64,000 bases of DNA. Source: Volvox africanus (taxonomy: Eukaryota; Chlorophyta; Chlorophyceae; Chlamydomonadales; Volvocaceae). The DNA lies in NCBI GenBank assembly GCA_030268105.1, contig BSDZ01000019.1, positions 536,001 through 600,000 of the forward strand, written 5' to 3'. The translations under genes and the position numbers were made by a program. The notes below the pieces were generated by a model. The model had not been told where the DNA came from. It searched no databases and saw only the letters and a list, made by a program, of their open reading frames with translations. Within the stretch, counting starts at the first letter, position 1, and each line of letters starts with the position of its first letter. Shown here piece by piece: positions 36,331-48,235 of this stretch.

Positions 36331-39300
36331 ATGTCGTCGCGAGCTCTTGTTCATCAAAAAAATGTTGTAAAGTGTCAATTATATGCCGGAGCTGTTCAGA
36401 CCAGCCCATCTCCAAGCAACGCCTCGTCGTCTGGCCACCGCCCAAGCCTCGCTTTTGCACAGCAGCCAGCACGGCGATGTCTGGCACCAGCGCACACGGC
36501 CACCGTCCAACCCTCCTCCTTCGTATCTTCCGCACCAAGCATCTCGGCCGCCCTGCGTCCGGGCCGGCCCGGCCGGCGCCACGTCGCAGCGTCTGCGCAG
36601 GCTGGGCGGGGGGGCAAAGGCAATGGTGGCACGGACGAGGAGCCGGACTGGGAGGCCGAGATGAGCATCTTTAAACAGCGCATCTCCCGACCCAACCAGC
36701 TCGCTACACTGAGGGAGCTGGAGGCCAAGGTTTCGGTCGGCAAGGCAAGGGTCCTTCGGAGGCTAGCTCTTGGGCTTGAGGGGGCCTCGGGAGGGGGGAA
36801 CATAAATCGCTCCTGGATACGGTAATCCACGTTACAGACATAAGGAGGGAATTCCCACAGGGGAACCCCGTGTGTGTGCTGGTGTCAAATCAGGTTTGTG
36901 GGGTAGTGGCTAGGCAAGCAACTCGGTGGGAGGAAGGGGCCTGGTGAAAAGAGACCGTTACTTCCACAAGATAAACATCCCGACTAAGGAGGGAGAAAGG
37001 GGGGAGGGGGAGAAAGGGGGGAAGAAGAGGAGCGGAACTGGAATGCATGTATAGGCTGTATACTGAAACACCATGCGGTGATGTCATATCGCGTGACATC
37101 GTGATGTGTCAAGTTAGGTAAGAGGAAGGAGGAGGAGTCGAGGTTTGTTCAGCGGTGCAGCATAGTACAGGCTTCCCCTTACAGGCCCCTGTAGATGGCG
37201 GATGGGACATGTTATACCCACTGACCAACTCCCACTCCTGATTCCATGGTATGACTAGGGCTTTGTTTCTGGCGGTGCCGGTACGGCGGTGCTGGCACCA
37301 CAGTTTCCTGTGTGATCGATTTCCCCCTACAGCGGTACCGCTGTGTTCCTTCCTGAATTGGGACCCGTCTGTCCAACCGCGCTATCCATCCATCCATCCC
37401 AGTTCATCTAGCCCTACTCTTTATTTATAAAAGTGATGGGATTCAGTTACATTTTACGTCTTCTTGCCCCTTTAGCTGTCCTCGAATGCACTCTCCCTCT
37501 CTCTCTCTCAGGTTTTGTACGCTCGTGACGGTCTGGCGATTGTTTCGGGACTGAACACGGACGCCCCGCTGGGCACCAAAGTTTCATTCGTGACGGGGAC
37601 TGCGGGGTAAGTGATGGGGGGGGGAGGGAGGGAGGGAGGGAGGGAGGGAGGGAGGGAGGGAGGGAAATTATTAAAGCTAAAGGCATGAATACTGGAGAAA
37701 TGATTATTTGCCTATATGCCCATGGTTCTAATTGTCCTCCTGCAGCAGAGTAAAGTACTACAAAACCGTAAATACAAATAACTGTTATTAAAAATGGTAT
37801 TGAAAAAGGTATCTTTTGTAGTGGCGAGGGAGGGAGGGACGGAGGGGGCGAGGGAGGGAGGGACGGAGGGGGGTTAAGTCGAATAAAACGAATACTGAAT
37901 GCTGATACTAGAGGAACGAGGACTGACCACCGTGAAGGTGGAGGATGAATGCTGACATCGTCCAAAGGAAAGTGGAAACGGGCTGTGATGTACACAAGGT
38001 AGTCGCCGAGGCCGCGAATTTAAGCAGTAAAAAGAAGAGAAACCGTAATTGTGTATACTATCGGCCTAGAGGAAGGGCATTGGGGCCCAGGCGGAAGGGA
38101 GGCAGGGGAAGTTGAGTAAACGAGGCCTGACACTGGGAGGCTGGGAGGGAGGGAAGGAGAGAGGGAGGGAGGGGGAAGGAGGAATTGGGAGAGAGCCTGG
38201 AGGGCGGTTGGTGAGATGCAATGGACGTACTACCGGATGCCCATAACTAAACTTCCTAGACCCGTGCAAATGTGTGTGTTTGTGCGGGGGGGGGGGTGGA
38301 GGAAGAGGAAAAGCAAAAATACGAACACTGAAACTGAAGCCCAACGTTAGAATTCGCCAGCCATATTGCCGGGAGGTTGAAACGAAACTTCCAAAACCTT
38401 CTAAACCAGCTAAACTAGCCCGACCCGTTTCAATAATTAACCCGTTAAACTATCACACACGCTTAAATCGGAAGCACTGTGCAACGCAGCTTTTGTTAAA
38501 TATCCTATTGAATAAATTCAGATAGTTAACAGGAGAGAGAGCAGTTATTGGATCGTCGTCGGGATTTTGCTCCTTGTACTACCAGGGCGCCCGCTATCCT
38601 GCTCCATCCCAACCGATGCTGGGCTACTTCAATGGAAATCCTCACTCCTCACTGCGCGTATCATTATTCATGGTACTTATCCATACTTAGACCTGCCGCG
38701 ATCGTACCCTTTTTCGTACTGTACGGCACACCACAGTGTCCTATTATGGCACCGTTCCGACAACCTGTCCTTCTGCCTCGTATTGGGAGATCCGGTGAGT
38801 AACCCGCGGTGTTAGCAAAGGCGGTTTTACGTCATTATGATATATATATATATATTAAAGGATATAATGAAAGAATGTAATTAAAGAATATATATATATA
38901 TATACATATTCTTTTTCGAGGATTGCATATGGATGGGATTCTGGTCGTGAAGCAGTGGATGAAGGAGGGCAAGGTTTTGGGGGTGTGGATGTGTGTGGGG
39001 CGGCGCGGGATGGCGAGGAGGTGTGGAGAGAAACGATGAGGATACCGCCAGCGTACGGCCGTCCACACAATGATTTATACGGTTCTCTTTTCTTTTTACA
39101 TTTCCTCCTTTCGTATCGGTACGGGGCGGACTTACTGCGATGGCATGTTGGCATGTTCGGGAATATTGTAGCCTTAAGGAAGAGTCTTTCAGAATCATTA
39201 AAGATATGTACGAGTATTTGGGGCCGCGAGGCAAACTGCTCGAAACCATTCCAACGACCAACTCCTAACCTGCTGGTAACCACCGCTCCAAACGACGAAT

Positions 39301-42300
39301 TGCCCACAGTCAACCGTCAGCGAGGGCACGCCCGTGGAATGCAAAATCAAAGGGGTGCTACAGGTGGGTCGTCAGCAGGTGGTGGTGAGAGGCGGCCTTG
39401 GTAATTCAGGTTTTGGGTTTTCGGATATTAGAATATTAGGATATTAGAGCTTTCAGAGCCAAGGATTTTATGAAAAATTAGGTTATAAAGTGGATTTTGA
39501 ACGTAGCGGCTACGTTAATGGTTCTTCTTGTTTATTTTTACAGCCTTTTTTAAGAGATCACGCTCCTGGGTTACCCTAGCTAGTTCCTTCTTTAACCTCT
39601 TTAATTCATCATAAAGGTGTTCATCTGTTCGCATCATTGATTCCTGGGGTTTAGAATATTTATCCCGAACTAATAGCCATGTACCCTCTTGCCCATAAAT
39701 GTCTTCCCCAAAATTGTTTTCTGAGACTAGCATACTCCTGTAATATAATTCTTGAACTACCGCCTTTCAAATATTGCACTAATTTGCTAAGTGCTCGGTG
39801 CTACTCGTGAACAACCTATTACATATTATTACTTAACGGTTATTTTAAAAAAACTGGATAGTAATGCTAATAATAGTCGTGCATATTCACCTACGGAATG
39901 GAGTGAATGGTTACCTATTACTTTGCACAATTATTACCTAAAGGTGTTAGAAGGTTCAACGGTTTCGATGATAAAGTAATCTCGCTTTATGCTAGAGGTA
40001 TGAGCATGAGCGAGATTCAAGGACATTTAGAAGAGATATACCAGACAGAAATTTCTAAAGATTTAATTTCAACGATAACTGACGGGGTTACTGACGAGGT
40101 AACGAGATGGCAGAATCGGCCACTTGATAGCGTATACCCAATATTATATCTGGACTGCATCCATGTAAAATCCCGGTTTTTACACGGTAAATGTATTTTT
40201 GCTTTAATTAGAAAATTCTCAACTTCTTTAGCTATTTCATTCTTGCTACTAATTAGCAAAGGATTTTGCTCTAAAAAATGGGGATGCAGTCCAGATATAA
40301 TATTGGGTATACGCTATCAAGTGGCCGATTCTGCCATCTCGTTACCTCGTCAATAACCCCGTCAGTTATCGTTGAAATTAAATCTTTAGAAATTTCATTG
40401 ACATGTGCGGATCAGAGTTGTTAGGGCAGTTTTGGTCGGGGGTTGGGTTGTCGCGGTTATGATGGCGGAAAGGACGGGAAGGGGGTGAGGGCTGTTGTCG
40501 CTGGTAATTCGTAAGTTGCAGCTGATTAGTTTGGGGCTTTCCTGATGGGGCTTCATGATCTAAACATGCCTCTCCAGCCCAATTTAGCTTAATTTGAATC
40601 TGCTGTGCTGTGAATTTGTTTAGATGTTATCGATGTTTTGCGCGTTGTCGCAAACCCCATATCCTTGTTTAGTCGTCTTAGCACCCTTTCTGCCCCCCCC
40701 CCTCACTCCCCCCCAAACACACACATACGTCTATTCGACTCCCCATCTCCCCCCCCCCCACACACACACCGGTGTTTAGGTGGTGGATGACGTGAAGGGG
40801 CCAATCACCCGAAAGGATTTTGAGACATTCAACGTGCCCGCGGGCGAGGACGCGTTTGGCCGTGTATGCGACCACATCGGTCGCCACCTCCCAGAGTACG
40901 ATGATGCCGTATCGGCATCTTCGGCTGCTGCTCTGGTGTCTCCAGCGGCGTCACGGAGTCCCGCTGCTGGCAGCGGCGGCAGTAGCAGCAGTGGTGGTAG
41001 CAGTGGCGGCAGTAGCAACCGATTTCGTCCACTGGTTAATCAGCAGGTGGATATGAAGAATCGGGAGCAAATCAATGAGTCCTTGTTGACGGGTGTCAAG
41101 GTGCGTAAATTAGGTGAAATAAATTAATTCATAATTATATGTGTAATATAAATTAACAACATTTTTAATGTATATTTATGCATATATAATGTTGATGAAT
41201 ACAATTTCAATATGTTGTTATTGCTAACTAAATGTCAATAAATAAGTTGGCGAAGTATTGGCACACAAAAGATAAGTAAGGCTTATGCCCAGACATCAAA
41301 TATTCTACCTTTCACATGTGTGTAGTGCATAATGCTCATTGCAATGGGCCGAGTAAGCAGGGGCCATGCAGGCGCGATACATGATGCTCATTGCTACTGC
41401 TACTGCTACTGCTACTGCTACTGCCAGGCATCAGGCATTAGGCATTAGGCATCTCCTCCAGACCACCCAAACTTCCATTTGCCATGCCATGATCCCGCGC
41501 ATGATCCCGAACGCCGTACTCCTAATGTGCATGTGCATGCGGCAGGCTTTGGATATCCTGACCCCCTTCGGCCGCGGCGCGTCGCTGCTGGTGATCGGTC
41601 CATCTGGGTCGGGAAAGACGCGGCTGGCACTGGACGCCATTGCGGGTCAAGCCAGGTGGAGCGGCGCCGCAGCGGCCGCGGCGACCGCCGTACCCACCCC
41701 CCCTGGAGGGCCGGTTCGCTGCGTGCTGGCACTGGCTGGACGGACAAAAGCGGAGGTGCAGGTGCGTGTTTGTGTCTTTGTGTCTTTGCGTCTTTGTGTC
41801 TTTGTGTGCGATGTGGTGTGAAACCCTTCCGTCCTTTTCGCCCGTACTCGCATTGCTACTCTCTCCCCTCATCGCGCCAGCCAGGAGCGTCATAGGCCCC
41901 TCCCTCCCTCCCCTTTCCCGGTCCGTTATCCCCTTTAGGCCGTGGTTTCGGAGCTCCGTTCTTCGGGCTCTCTCTTCAATACGGCCGTGGTAGCGGTGGA
42001 AGAGGGCGCCCCTCTGGGCCACCAATACGCGGCCATGTGCTGCGCGTGCGCCATCGGAGGTCAGTTTGCGAATGTGGTTATGTGAGTTGGCCGCTGGGAT
42101 GAAGAGTGACTAGGCGGTATGAGGACTACACGACGGGGTAATCCTGCGAAACCGGTTATCCGAAAAACCCATTCATACCCGCCTGTCCCCTCCCCCCTTC
42201 CTTCTAGTCAGCCATCATCCGACCTTCACGGTGGTTAGTCCTGCCTCGTTCCTTCAGCACCAGCACCAGCTGGTTCGTTTCATTCGCCTTTCCCCCTGTC

Positions 42301-45300
42301 CCCACATCCCGGGTAGAGTGGGGCTGAGGGATGGGGATGGGGTTTAGGACCCATGGGTCATCTACAGGTCATCCACCTATAGGCGCTGCGCACTCCGTGC
42401 CATCTGCTTGATCGTTTCGGCAGGTGAACGGGGGAAGCCGAGGGAATGAAGGCAGCGTTGACGTAGAATGCAAAGATCGGACCCCGCTTGAAGTAAAACC
42501 CGTTATTTTCCTTTACCGTCACATTTTTATCCGTCAAAGTTAACCCAACTTCTAACCGCCAACTGCCGCATCTGTACGGAATATTGATTTTGTATGACAC
42601 TGACGTAAATGTACTTGTGGAGCAGAGCGCGTCCGTGACGAGGGCGGTCATAGCTTGGTGGTGGTGGATGACATTCGACCTCTGAGTGATGTGTGGGAGC
42701 AGTTGTTGGGAGGTTTGGCAGGTACGAAGAGGAAGGGGGGAGTACGGCAGGGAGGAGAGGAGGTCGGGGGGTGGAGAAAAAGGGGGGAGAGAAGGGAGGA
42801 GAGGGCGAATACACGAGAGAAGTGGTGGGATTTGGAACAGTGCGAGTGACAAAGGAAGGAAAACAACTGTAGCTAAGGGTCGGAGCTCTTAACCTACCAA
42901 AACATGTGATTGAGGTTTAGGGGGGAAAATACCGGTTCTTAGTTCCCTTATATCATTGATTATTACATCATTAAATATTTGGATGGTTTATAATTAATAT
43001 CCAGGCCTCCAATACTTGGATATTTGCCTAATTATGTATCTTTGTACGTTTAGATTATATCCTTCATATGCACATCATATGTAAGGTCCTGCTACTGCCA
43101 CCCTCCTGTGCTGCCGTATTGCTGCTACAACGGCGCAGGGCTTGGGCCCGCGCTATTACGGGAGGGTCTCGTCAAGGACGAACGCGGACGCGACATGCCT
43201 GTCGTACCCCCACCGGGCTCCACGTCCGCCTCTGCCAGTGCAGCGGATGTCTCAGCCGCCGATGCTCCTTCCTCCTCCTCCACTCCCGCATCAGTTGCCG
43301 CTGCCGCCGCCCCACCACGGGCGTCGTCTCCAGGTACAGACTCCTCTGGTATCGAGGCCAGTGGCAGTAGCGGCAGTAGCGGCAGCGGCGGCGGCGGTAG
43401 CGGTTCGTTGGATGACGACGGAGCGCTTGTGGAGTACGAGGGGATGCTCGTGTCCGGGGCCATGGCTCAGCGACGCGGGTAGGGGAGAGAGGAAGATGAA
43501 GCGCCGGGATTGGCAGCTTCGTTAATGGATGACGGACTGGCGGACTGACCAGGGCTATTAAAAAAACAACCCAGTCTGTCTCTTTCCCAAAACACCTCTC
43601 ACGAGGCCTTTCCGACCACCGATTTACAACAAATATTAAAATATCTTGTACTCTTACAAAAATCTATGATTTTATTCCACTCGTGGAATCATAAGCAACA
43701 CGGAAGAGCCTGACTGATTTTCTGTAAACCTCCCTTTCCAGCCCCCGTATTTCCCCCCCTTAACCCCCTTAACCCCATCCACCTTCCCCCCCTTCCACCT
43801 CACCTCTCCATCTCACCTCCCCGTCCCCCCCCCCCATTTTACCAGCTTCCTGTCCACCTTCTTCATGCGGGCCGCCAAGATGTCTCGGAGCAACGGCGGG
43901 GGCTCCATGTCGTTGGTGCCGCTGGTGCCTGGCACATGCGCTACTGGGGTCAGCAGGCGGATAGACATGAGCAAGTGAGAGACACGGTCAGGGGACGAAA
44001 GCGGGCTTTGAATGGGTTCGGACGAGCAGGAAAGAAGATCGGGACGAGCAGAAAAGAAGATTGGGATGAGCAGAAAAGAAGATTGGGATGAGCAAGGTAT
44101 GGGGGGTTGGAACAAGAAAACGCATATACGACCATACAGATTGCCAGCGTCTTCCAGAACAAGAAGACGTATACGACCCCCGGCGCCTACGGTGACAGCC
44201 AGGACGCGTGTTGGTGCGGGTGCTCCCCCCGCCCTTCACTTCCTCCACTTTTCTCCCCTCGCCCCTTTTACTTCTGGTTGTGCGCTGATAATCTCTAATC
44301 TCGGACCTCAACCCTCCCCCTTTTGGTGGTTGCGGCAACTATGTGCCCCCTCTTTCCGCCTGTCACCCTCCGGCCTTCCCTCTATCTCCCCCCGCCCTTT
44401 CCCCCCTCCCCGTCCGCTACCCCTCCGTCACCCAGGTATAAGACCCTCAGTCCAGAGCAGCTGGCGAAGCTCGAGGTGCGTTTTTGTCGTACATGTCGTA
44501 TATCTATGTATATGTCGGGGCCTGGTTCTGGAAGGACAAGGGGCCAAGGGGCGCAGCCAACTAACTCTTCTCTAACGGAAAACCCGATCTCCGCGTTGGG
44601 AAAACGCATGGGCACGAGGGACTGAAAGGTCCTCCGAGATGTCTGATGTCTTCCGATCTCGTTCGTGTTGCTGGGACAGTACTCCTTGACGCGACTGCTT
44701 GGGCAGCCCCCAGTCCGCCCCCGCACCTGCGCCTCCTTTCCTGACCGCCATCCAGGCCGCCCTGCGTGCCAAGATGCTGGCGGAGGAGCTGGCCGCGGGG
44801 GCCGGCAGCGGCGAGTTGGCGACCGAGGTGGTGGAGGAGTTCATCTCCATTGCCGACGGCCAGGTGGTGCTGGAGGGATCTCAACAGCAGCAGCAGCAGT
44901 TACCAGGTCCAGGTGCGGCCCCTCCCTCTTTCCCCATCTCCTCCTCCCCCTTCGCCTTCCCCATCTCCTCCTCCCCCTCCTCCTCCCCCTCCTCATCTGC
45001 AGTGGCATACTCAGTGAACCCGAAGCTGTCCATCACACGCATCGGCACCCGGGCCTTCTACAAGGCGCTGGAGCAGCTGGCACCACAGGTGTGGGTGCAG
45101 GGGGCGGGGCGGGGCGGGGCGGGGGTGATGCTGGCCACCCCGAGGACGAAGGGGGCAGAAGGGGAAGACGCCGTCTGGGGGCAAGTGGCGGGGTGGTTGG
45201 TTGTATGATAGGGGGATGTAGCCGCGAGGAGGAAAACGATATCGGGTGCGGGAGCTATAATGCGTCTGTCTGCCTGTGTCTTTGTCTATCCGTTTATCTG

Positions 45301-46460
45301 TCTGTCTGTCTGCGGTGTGGTAAGATGACGAAGAGCCGTCGTGAAGTGCAAACAGAAATGGGCGTTAATCATCCGCGTTCTCAACCACCCTTCCAACAGC
45401 CGCTAACGCCGCCAAGCCGCAAACGCCGCAACTGGCCCCAGCTTGTGCGGGTATTGTAACGACCGAATGAGTTGAACGATCCCCTTCATCGTGGCTCCAC
45501 ATCGTTGCTCGATGCGACCGTGCAGGTTCGTCTGGATCTGGCGCAGGCGGACGACGCCCGTAGATTCGGAGGTGCTGTCGCAGTGTCCACAAGCAGCGTC
45601 GCCAGCGGCAGCAGCATTGACCTCGGCGGCGGCGGCGGCAGCGGCAGCGGTGTACGGCTGGCGGCCGCGGACCTGCGCGCAGATGCGTTGGCGCGGCGCT
45701 TGTCGGCGGCATTGCTGCAAGCGCCGGGGCGCCCTGCATCCCTGGCTGAGCAGGTGGGAGGGTACGAGAATGTGCGTGGTATATGCCGTTTATGTGTATG
45801 TGTATGCGTATGAGTGCTTAGACATGAACAGCGAGGGCGGGGGGCGCCCCTGGGAGTGGCATGAGGGAAGGGGTGCCCGTGCCTTTGATTCCATGAACGG
45901 GAAGCATGATAAGCACTCGTTGATTTAGTATTGCTATGAAGGCGCGTGTGGATGTGCATGTGTTGTTTTGGCATGTGTATGTCCCCCTCCTCTCCCCCTT
46001 TTTCTCCCCGTCGCCGATCTTCCCCCTCCCAACGCCGTCTCCTTCTCTCCCTCGCTCCTAAACCCCATGATGCCCCCTCGCCTATTGCCCTGCAGGTTGC
46101 AACCCTGTTTGCCGTACAGCGGGGGTTTGCGGACAGCATTCCACCCGAGCGGTTGCCCGGGTGGCTCCAGGCAGCTCTGCAGCACGTGGCGGCCACGGCC
46201 CCGGCCGCAATGCAGGTCTGTCTGTCTGTCTGTCTTATTATCCAGTCTGTCTTCCCAAATGTCTGTCTGTCCGTCTGTCTGTCTGTCTGCATGTATGTAT
46301 GTCTGCATGTATGTATGTCTTGAGTCTTGGCCGCTCTTCATAAGCCCCACATGGACCACTGACCACGTATTTTCAGGAGCTGGGTCGCACCGGCATGTTA
46401 ACGGCGGAATCTGAGGCGGCGATATCAGCCGCTCTTAACGCCTTCCGCGCTGGCCCCTAA
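36331..46460 (+). CDS. ATP synthase alpha-subunit-like protein, predicted plastid
   Basis: A diverged relative of the F1 alpha subunit; its own substrate and complex are unknown. Sixteen exons: 36331-36744, 37512-37606, 38737-38794, 39310-39363, 40780-41100, 41546-41761, 41939-42059, 42626-42721, 43139-43478, 43846-43974, 44436-44475, 44756-44912, 45003-45088, 45526-45753, 46096-46215, 46377-46460. They give 852 aa in phase. Residues 1-~90 form a Ser/Arg/Ala-rich transit peptide. Visible F1 landmarks are VGKVLYARDGLAIVSGL (beta-barrel), NESLLTGVKALDILTPFGRG, Walker A GPSGSGKT (332-339), GERVRDEGG, Walker B LVVVDD (to 442), FMRAAKMSRSNGGGS, ISIADGQVVL, LSITRIG, RLDLAQ and a C-terminal helical domain. 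Ser/Ala/Gly inserts lengthen it by ~350 residues over a normal alpha subunit. Intron 1 appears to use a GC donor. Intron 4 holds bacterial insertion-sequence debris. It is clearly not the plastid-encoded atpA or mitochondrial ATP1. Confidence 0.87.
37617..37670 (+). repeat. GGGA tandem repeat in intron 2 of the alpha-like gene
   Basis: A G run followed by about a dozen GGGA units begins 10 bases after the GTAAGT donor; related GGGA tracts recur at 37826-37872 and 38130-38175 in the same intron. The strand is purine-only, so the transcript could form G-rich structures. Confidence 0.85.
38839..38904. repeat. AT dinucleotide tracts in intron 3
   Basis: Two short AT-repeat tracts (38839-38856 and 38888-38904) separated by about 30 bases of A/T-rich DNA. 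Confidence 0.8.
39515..39733 (-). pseudogene. IS3-family OrfA-like transposase fragment
   Basis: The 72-residue frame ends in DELKRLKKELARVTQERDLL followed by KKAVK, the coiled-coil C-terminal signature of IS3-type OrfA (ERDILKKA). An upstream GQEGTWLLVRDKY segment has no helix-turn-helix, so the N-terminal DNA-binding part is gone. It is AT-rich and lies inside a nuclear intron, in the opposite orientation to the host gene. It is a bacterial remnant and cannot act as a transposase alone. Confidence 0.7.
39780..40280 (+). pseudogene. IS256 (mutator-type) transposase fragment
   Basis: The clear part is 39946-40190. It reads RRFNGFDDKVISLYARGMSM, then an EIQGHLEEIY block, then ISKDLISTITDGVTDEV, WQNRPLDSVYPILYLDCIHV. 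These are hallmark strings of bacterial IS256-family transposases up to the second catalytic Asp region (YLDCI). An N-terminal piece (NNSRAYSP, about 39865) is in another frame, so the gene is frameshifted as well as truncated. Codon and base use is AT-rich, unlike the host exons on either side. Confidence 0.85.
40048..40396. repeat. 115-bp inverted repeat inside the IS256 fragment
   Basis: The arm 40048-40162 is the reverse complement of 40282-40396 with one mismatch seen by eye, around a spacer of 119 bases. The arms carry the same piece of IS256 transposase in opposite directions. The host gene's pre-mRNA would contain a near-perfect 115-bp hairpin. Confidence 0.9.
41389..41424 (+). repeat. 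TGCTAC hexanucleotide repeat in intron 5
   Basis: About five TGCTAC units followed by GGCATTA-type units (to 41455), just before the acceptor of exon 6 of the alpha-like gene. Confidence 0.8.
46216..46320 (+). repeat. TGTC tetranucleotide repeat in intron 15
   Basis: The intron begins GTCTGTCTGTCTG and continues with CTGT and ATGT units over most of its 161 bases. Several alternative GT positions lie at the donor. Confidence 0.8.
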
Positions 46461-47847
46461 GAGGCCGCGATGGGACGAGACAGCGCCAGCGAGGGCTCAA
46501 GCAGAGTGCGGAATCAGAGACTCTTGATGGTATTTGGTGTTGCCGTGTTGGGCTTTGTCTTGACGTTTTGCCTGCATTGGAAGATGCTCTGAGCTGTGGC
46601 TGACGCGGCTCTTCAATGCTTTGCTTCGTCATCCTATTACGTCTATAAAGATAAGAGGAGACGAGAGGAGGGAGAGGAGAGGAGGGAGAGGAGAGGATGG
46701 GAAGAGATGGGGAAAGAGTGTTTGGCGCGGTGAAGAGAGGAAGAGAGGCTTTTCATCCCTTAAGTATGTTGATAGCATGGTGTGGTGTGCCCGTACCACC
46801 TCACGACGTCTGGTCTTAGCTGGTCGTCACTGCCCGTCGTACCACGGTACTGCCCGTCGTACGGCATGGTCTGTGATTGATGTGATGCGGTATGCGGTAT
46901 ACACATGACACGTATGTCGGCGGTACCTTCTGTTTTGGAAGAACGAATCGTCAAGAGAGTTTGGTTGGCGCGCTTGATTGATGCAAAATCCCTGACTAAC
47001 CCATGGGTCGTTAATGACATTCAAGCGCCCTACGGATTGGAGGGATGGTGGGGCAGAAGGAGAGAACTATTCACCTGATTGCAGGGCAAATCCACGGGAC
47101 GCCATTTTTCGCACAGTACCTGGAGAGGTCCATACTTTACTTCGTCCTTGGCTTGCATCCCCGGAGGTGGCAGTGGCCGGTTGTGTTTTGGGGCGTCAGG
47201 TTTTCTGCGATGTCCTGTGTCTAGTCCTGACTCTTGCGATTTCTCTGCGGCTGGATGAAGTTGAGGGTGAGGGTGAGAGTGAGGGTGAGGGTGAGTAGAG
47301 GATGTGCGACTGTGTGGAGAGGATGGACTTGGGGTTTCAGATTGACCCGAGTCAACTCCCCCTTGGGGTATTCAACCCACAGAGGCAGGCGGGTCAACTG
47401 ATGGTTGCCGCAAGCAACCCCCGAGCTAGGTGAGGGTGCGGCGCTGGTGCAAATGCCTTAACCAGAGACGTGGTGGCGGGAGGGACGTATCAATCAATCA
47501 ATCAATCAACGTTGCATGGGGCCAGCTGTCTCGTATAATGGTAGGGGAAAGCGGCGATTGCGGTGGTAGGAGCTGTGATAGCGCTTCTGAGGAGCGCATG
47601 GTACAGGTAGAGGCAATGGAGAAGAGAAAAACTCCTTGCAAGGTTCGCTTGCCCTCAGAAAATTTATGGTCATGTGGTCATGCTGAAAAGTTATGGTCAT
47701 GCTGTACGGCATGAATACTTATTGTTCCTATATATAATTGCTCGGCCTGGGACGCCGTCGTGGGAGGGTGACTGCATTCGTGGGGATTGTATGCGTCTGC
47801 GGCGTGGATGCATCGTGCGCATTATGTCGTGAGCGCGTCTTTATCAA
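46461..47847. other. Intergenic and 3' UTR of the alpha-like gene
   Basis: No gene recognised. GAGAGGAGG-type repeats lie near 46650-46700, GTGAGG repeats at 47262-47297 and a CAAT tandem at 47488-47511. Confidence 0.4.
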
Positions 47848-48235
47848 AGGGTGTTATACTTTGGGCGACTTGCCCTGAAAGGACGAGCACCTGCCAGGGG
47901 GCACGGACCCGGCCGAACCACAGCGCAATGGGGGGGGAGAACACACGGCTTAGTCTGTTCATCCTTCCGTGCACTCCTCCCCTCGCTCAGCCAGCAAGGG
48001 GACGCTGACCTCATGTGCCTAAAGCCTGGCTACTCGAAGGAACAGAGCCTCAGCTGACCACACCAGCTCCCAGGCGGAGAAGGCCAGAGAGCAACCCCTA
48101 CCTTCCTGAAAGCAAGGAAACCCCCCCTCCCCCACCTCCACTGCCTCCCAAGCAAAAAGCCTGGCCCTCCCACCCAGGGGCACAAAGGAATGGGGGCAAA
48201 AAACTAGGGCCCTCCCAAACTGCCCAGCAGAAAAG
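47848..48235 (+). repeat. Dispersed repeat family, copy B
   Basis: About 390 bases in the same orientation as 49724-50110, with a shared start (GGGTGTTAY.CTTTGGG), the GACCCGGCCGAACC block, GGCTACTC.AAGGAACAGAGC and a shared end at AAACTGCCCAGCAGAAA. Several small indels separate the copies. Together with copy C it brackets the retroelement fragment. Confidence 0.85.

Larger units (their letters stand above)
39430..40400. mobile_element. Bacterial insertion-sequence-derived block in intron 4
   Basis: About 0.95 kb of AT-rich DNA between the exon-4 donor (39364) and the exon-5 acceptor (40779) holds the IS3-like and IS256-like fragments and the inverted repeat 40048-40162/40282-40396. Edges are set only by composition and are approximate. 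It could be a nuclear transfer from an endosymbiont or a chimeric assembly; flanking splice sites are intact. Confidence 0.65.

Noticed and set aside
43660..43695. Small hairpin ATTCCACTCGTGGAAT in intron 9 of the alpha-like gene
   Set aside because: A 7-bp stem with a 2-base loop is too small to support a functional claim.
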